From positions 1-5,579 of the forward strand of contig CABTZE010000138.1 of NCBI GenBank assembly GCA_902489215.1: a DNA stretch of 5,579 bases, given 5' to 3'. The position numbers and the translations under genes are program-made. This document shows, piece by piece, positions 3,309 through 5,579 of this stretch. Source of the stretch: an uncultured Brevibacterium sp. Lineage in GTDB: Bacteria; Actinomycetota; Actinomycetes; Actinomycetales; Brevibacteriaceae. Below the pieces are notes generated by a model that searched no databases, was not told the origin of the DNA, and saw only the letters and a program-made list of their open reading frames with translations. Every line of letters begins with the position of its first letter. Position 1 is the stretch's first letter.

Positions 3309-5579
3309 TCAGATGTCGCCGAAGCCGCCGAAGTCGTAGTCCTCGAGCGGAATGGTCGAGCCTTCGCCGGCGAATGCCGGGTAGAAGTCGCCATAGGTGT
3401 TCGAGAACATTTCCTGCTTGGCTTCGTCGGTCGGTTCGACAACCAGGTTGCGGTAGCGGTGCATACCGGTACCAGCCGGGATGAGCTTACCGAGGATGAC
3501 GTTCTCCTTGAGGCCGAGCAGCGGGTCGGACTTGCCTTCCATAGCTGCTTCGGTGAGGACTCGCGTGGTCTCCTGGAACGATGCAGCCGACAGCCACGAT
3601 TCGGTGGCCAGCGACGCCTTCGTAATGCCCATGAGTTCGTCACGTGCGGAGGCCGGCTGGCCGCCTTCTGCGACGACGCGCTTGTTCTCATCCTGGTAGC
3701 GGCCGCGGTCGACGAGTTCACCCGGCAGCAGGTTGGTGTCACCGGATTCGATGACCGTCACGCGGCGCAGCATCTGACGCACGATGACTTCGATGTGCTT
3801 GTCGTGAATGCCGACACCCTGCGAACGGTAGACCTTCTGGACTTCGTCGACAAGGAACTTTTCGGCGTCGCGACGACCGCGGATGCGCAGCACCTGCTTG
3901 GGGTCGATAGCACCTTCAACCAGCTGGGTGCCGGCTTCGATGTTCTGGCCGTCTTCAACCAGAAGCTGGGCGCGGCGACCGACGGCGTGCTCGATTTCGT
4001 CGGAACCGTCAGACGGGATCACGATGACGTAGCGCGTCTTGCGGCTGTCGTCGATCTTGACCTTGCCGGCTGCTTCCGAGATCGGTGCGTAGCCCTTGGG
4101 CGTACGTGCTTCGAAGAGCTCGGTAACACGCGGCAGACCCTGCGTAATGTCACCGCCGCCGCCGGCGGCAACACCACCGGTGTGGAACGTACGCATGGTC
4201 AACTGTGTACCGGGTTCACCAATCGACTGTGCTGCGACGGTGCCGACTGCTTCACCGATGTCGACGAGCTTTCCGGTAGCCATCGAGCGGCCGTAGTGTT
4301 CAGCGGAGATCTGCGCGTCGGAGTCTGCGGTGAGAACCGACAGCACCTTGACTTCGCGGACACCGGCGGCGACCAGCTGTTCGAGCACATCGACCGAAAT
4401 GTCGGTCTTGGCGGGCACCACGACGTTGCCGTCGGCGTCGGTGACGTCGACTGCCGTGAGGCGGCCCAGAACCGAGGTTTCGGCCCATTCGTGCACAACG
4501 AGGTTGCCGTTTGCGTCTTCCTGGGCGACGGGCAGCGTGATGCCGCGCTTCGAATCGGTGGTTTCGGTGCGGATGATGACATCCTGCGAAACGTCAACCA
4601 GACGACGCGTGAGGTAACCGGAGTCTGCGGTACGCAGGGCGGTGTCTGCCAGACCCTTACGAGCACCGTGCGATGCGATGAAGTATTCGAGGACCGACAG
4701 GCCTTCGCGGTAGTTCGACTTAATCGGGCGCGGGATGATTTCACCCTTCGGGTTCGTCACGAGACCGCGCATTGCGGCCAGCTGACGGACCTGCGTCCAG
4801 TTACCGGAAGCACCTGACTCGACGAGGCGCAGAATCGAGTTCTCAGAAGTGAAGTTCTTCTGCATTGCCTCGGCGATCTTGTCGGTGGTGTCCGACCAGA
4901 TCTTGACGAGTTCGGTACGGCGCTCTTCGTCGGTGAGCGCACCGAACGCGTACTGGTCTTCGACCTTGTCGACGAGCTCTTCGGCTTCGTTGAGCGACTG
5001 CTCCTTGGATTCAGGCGACACGATGTCGCTCATGGCGACGGTCAGACCGGAGCGGGTTGCGTGGTAGAAGCCGGTTTCCTTGAAGTTATCGAGCGCCTGG
5101 GCGACTTCCACACGCGGGTAGTTGTCTGCGAGGCGGTTGACGATCTTCGAGAGCTGCTTCTTGCCGATGGTCTCGTTGACGTACGGGTAGTCGTCCGGCA
5201 GGTTCCTGTTGAACAGGGCACGGCCCAGCGTGGTCTCCAGGACGAGGGTGTCGCCCTGTTCCCAGCCTTCCGGCAGTTCCATCTTTCGGTGCGGAACAAT
5301 GTTGCTCAGCCGGATCTTCACCTTGGCGCCGAGGTCGAGTTCGCCGCGGTCGAAGGCCATGATGGCTTCCGAAACCGAACCGAATTCGCGGCCGATGCCG
5401 GGAACGTCTTCGCGTTCGGAGGTCAGGTGGAAGATGCCGATGATCATGTCCTGCGTGGGCATGGTCACGGGCTTTCCGTCCGAGGGCTTGAGGATGTTGT
5501 TTGCCGACAGCATCAGCAGGCGTGCCTCAGCCTGTGCTTCAGCGGACAGCGGCAGGGGGACTGCCCTCTGGTCACCGTC
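3309..5579 (-). CDS. rpoC: DNA-directed RNA polymerase beta-prime subunit, C-terminal part
   Basis: The largest subunit of the transcription core enzyme. The final 756 codons are visible, ending in TGA at 3309-3311. The frame continues past the right edge, so the gene is cut by the window, and the ATG at 5513 is internal. Full actinobacterial RpoC is about 1,300 residues, so somewhat over half is present. From the right edge inward come the end of the catalytic NADFDGD loop (DGDQ at 5568-5579), the secondary-channel region, the F-loop (GASGNWTQVRQLAAMRG, about 4764-4814), the bridge helix (SHGARKGLADTAL and onward, about 4594-4680), the trigger loop (SIGEPGTQLTMRTFHTGG, about 4172-4228) and the C-terminal clamp base (GITKASLATESWLSAAS). 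Two oddities: all four usual zinc-site-2 cysteines are replaced (Thr at 4557-4559, Ala at 4326-4328, Ser at 4305-4307, His at 4296-4298), with no cysteine anywhere in the segment; and DGDQ is followed by RAVP where MAVH is expected. rpoB should lie beyond 5579. Confidence 0.97.
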   Translation of the reverse strand, partial: DGDQRAVPLPLSAEAQAEARLLMLSANNILKPSDGKPVTMPTQDMIIGIFHLTSEREDVPGIGREFGSVSEAIMAFDRGELDLGAKVKIRLSNIVPHRKMELPEGWEQGDTLVLETTLGRALFNRNLPDDYPYVNETIGKKQLSKIVNRLADNYPRVEVAQALDNFKETGFYHATRSGLTVAMSDIVSPESKEQSLNEAEELVDKVEDQYAFGALTDEERRTELVKIWSDTTDKIAEAMQKNFTSENSILRLVESGASGNWTQVRQLAAMRGLVTNPKGEIIPRPIKSNYREGLSVLEYFIASHGARKGLADTALRTADSGYLTRRLVDVSQDVIIRTETTDSKRGITLPVAQEDANGNLVVHEWAETSVLGRLTAVDVTDADGNVVVPAKTDISVDVLEQLVAAGVREVKVLSVLTADSDAQISAEHYGRSMATGKLVDIGEAVGTVAAQSIGEPGTQLTMRTFHTGGVAAGGGGDITQGLPRVTELFEARTPKGYAPISEAAGKVKIDDSRKTRYVIVIPSDGSDEIEHAVGRRAQLLVEDGQNIEAGTQLVEGAIDPKQVLRIRGRRDAEKFLVDEVQKVYRSQGVGIHDKHIEVIVRQMLRRVTVIESGDTNLLPGELVDRGRYQDENKRVVAEGGQPASARDELMGITKASLATESWLSAASFQETTRVLTEAAMEGKSDPLLGLKENVILGKLIPAGTGMHRYRNLVVEPTDEAKQEMFSNTYGDFYPAFAGEGSTIPLEDYDFGGFGDI

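Noticed and set aside
3060..4817. A 585-codon open frame on the plus strand, antisense to rpoC
   Set aside because: It lies opposite the clearly conserved rpoC, shows no recognisable family, and is low in domain-like pattern; long antisense frames are expected opposite GC-rich genes.

Overview
The window looks like chromosomal DNA from a moderately high-GC actinobacterium (Actinomycetes). The evidence is an actinobacterial-style 6-phosphofructokinase, an RpoC C-terminal half whose sequence follows the actinobacterial pattern to its end, GTG starts, and a nuclease-like protein family that I know mainly from Actinobacteria. I cannot name the genus from the sequence.

Layout: (1) 3-1028, plus strand, a complete pfkA. 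(2) 1029-1378, a non-coding stretch with four phased short repeats (1062-1136) followed by copy 1 of a 107-bp structured repeat (1151-1257). (3) 1379-2740 (possibly to 2824), minus strand, a two-gene accessory module. It encodes an AbiEi-like/DUF559 (PD-(D/E)XK-type) protein, followed downstream by a small orphan IS3-type OrfA-like HTH/leucine-zipper protein with no OrfB. A DnaA-box-like cluster lies at the 5' end of the first gene. (4) 2825-3308, non-coding, with copy 2 of the 107-bp repeat (2857-2963), a 10-bp core repeated three times at a 50-bp period, and a 15-bp perfect hairpin that is the likely rpoC terminator. (5) 3309-5579, minus strand, the C-terminal 756 codons of rpoC, open at the right edge; rpoB would be expected beyond it.

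The two ends are housekeeping genes (glycolysis and transcription) and the middle is accessory. The two 107-bp repeats are equal in length, gap-free, about 89 % identical and in the same orientation. They bracket the nuclease/OrfA module, so the module may have arrived, or could leave, as a repeat-flanked unit.

The most unexpected signal is in rpoC. All four positions that normally hold the cysteines of the second beta-prime zinc site are substituted, and the whole 756-residue segment has no cysteine. At the extreme right edge, two residues just after the catalytic DGDQ are also non-consensus (Met to Arg, His to Pro). Because they sit within about 25 bases of the sequence end, they may be sequence errors.
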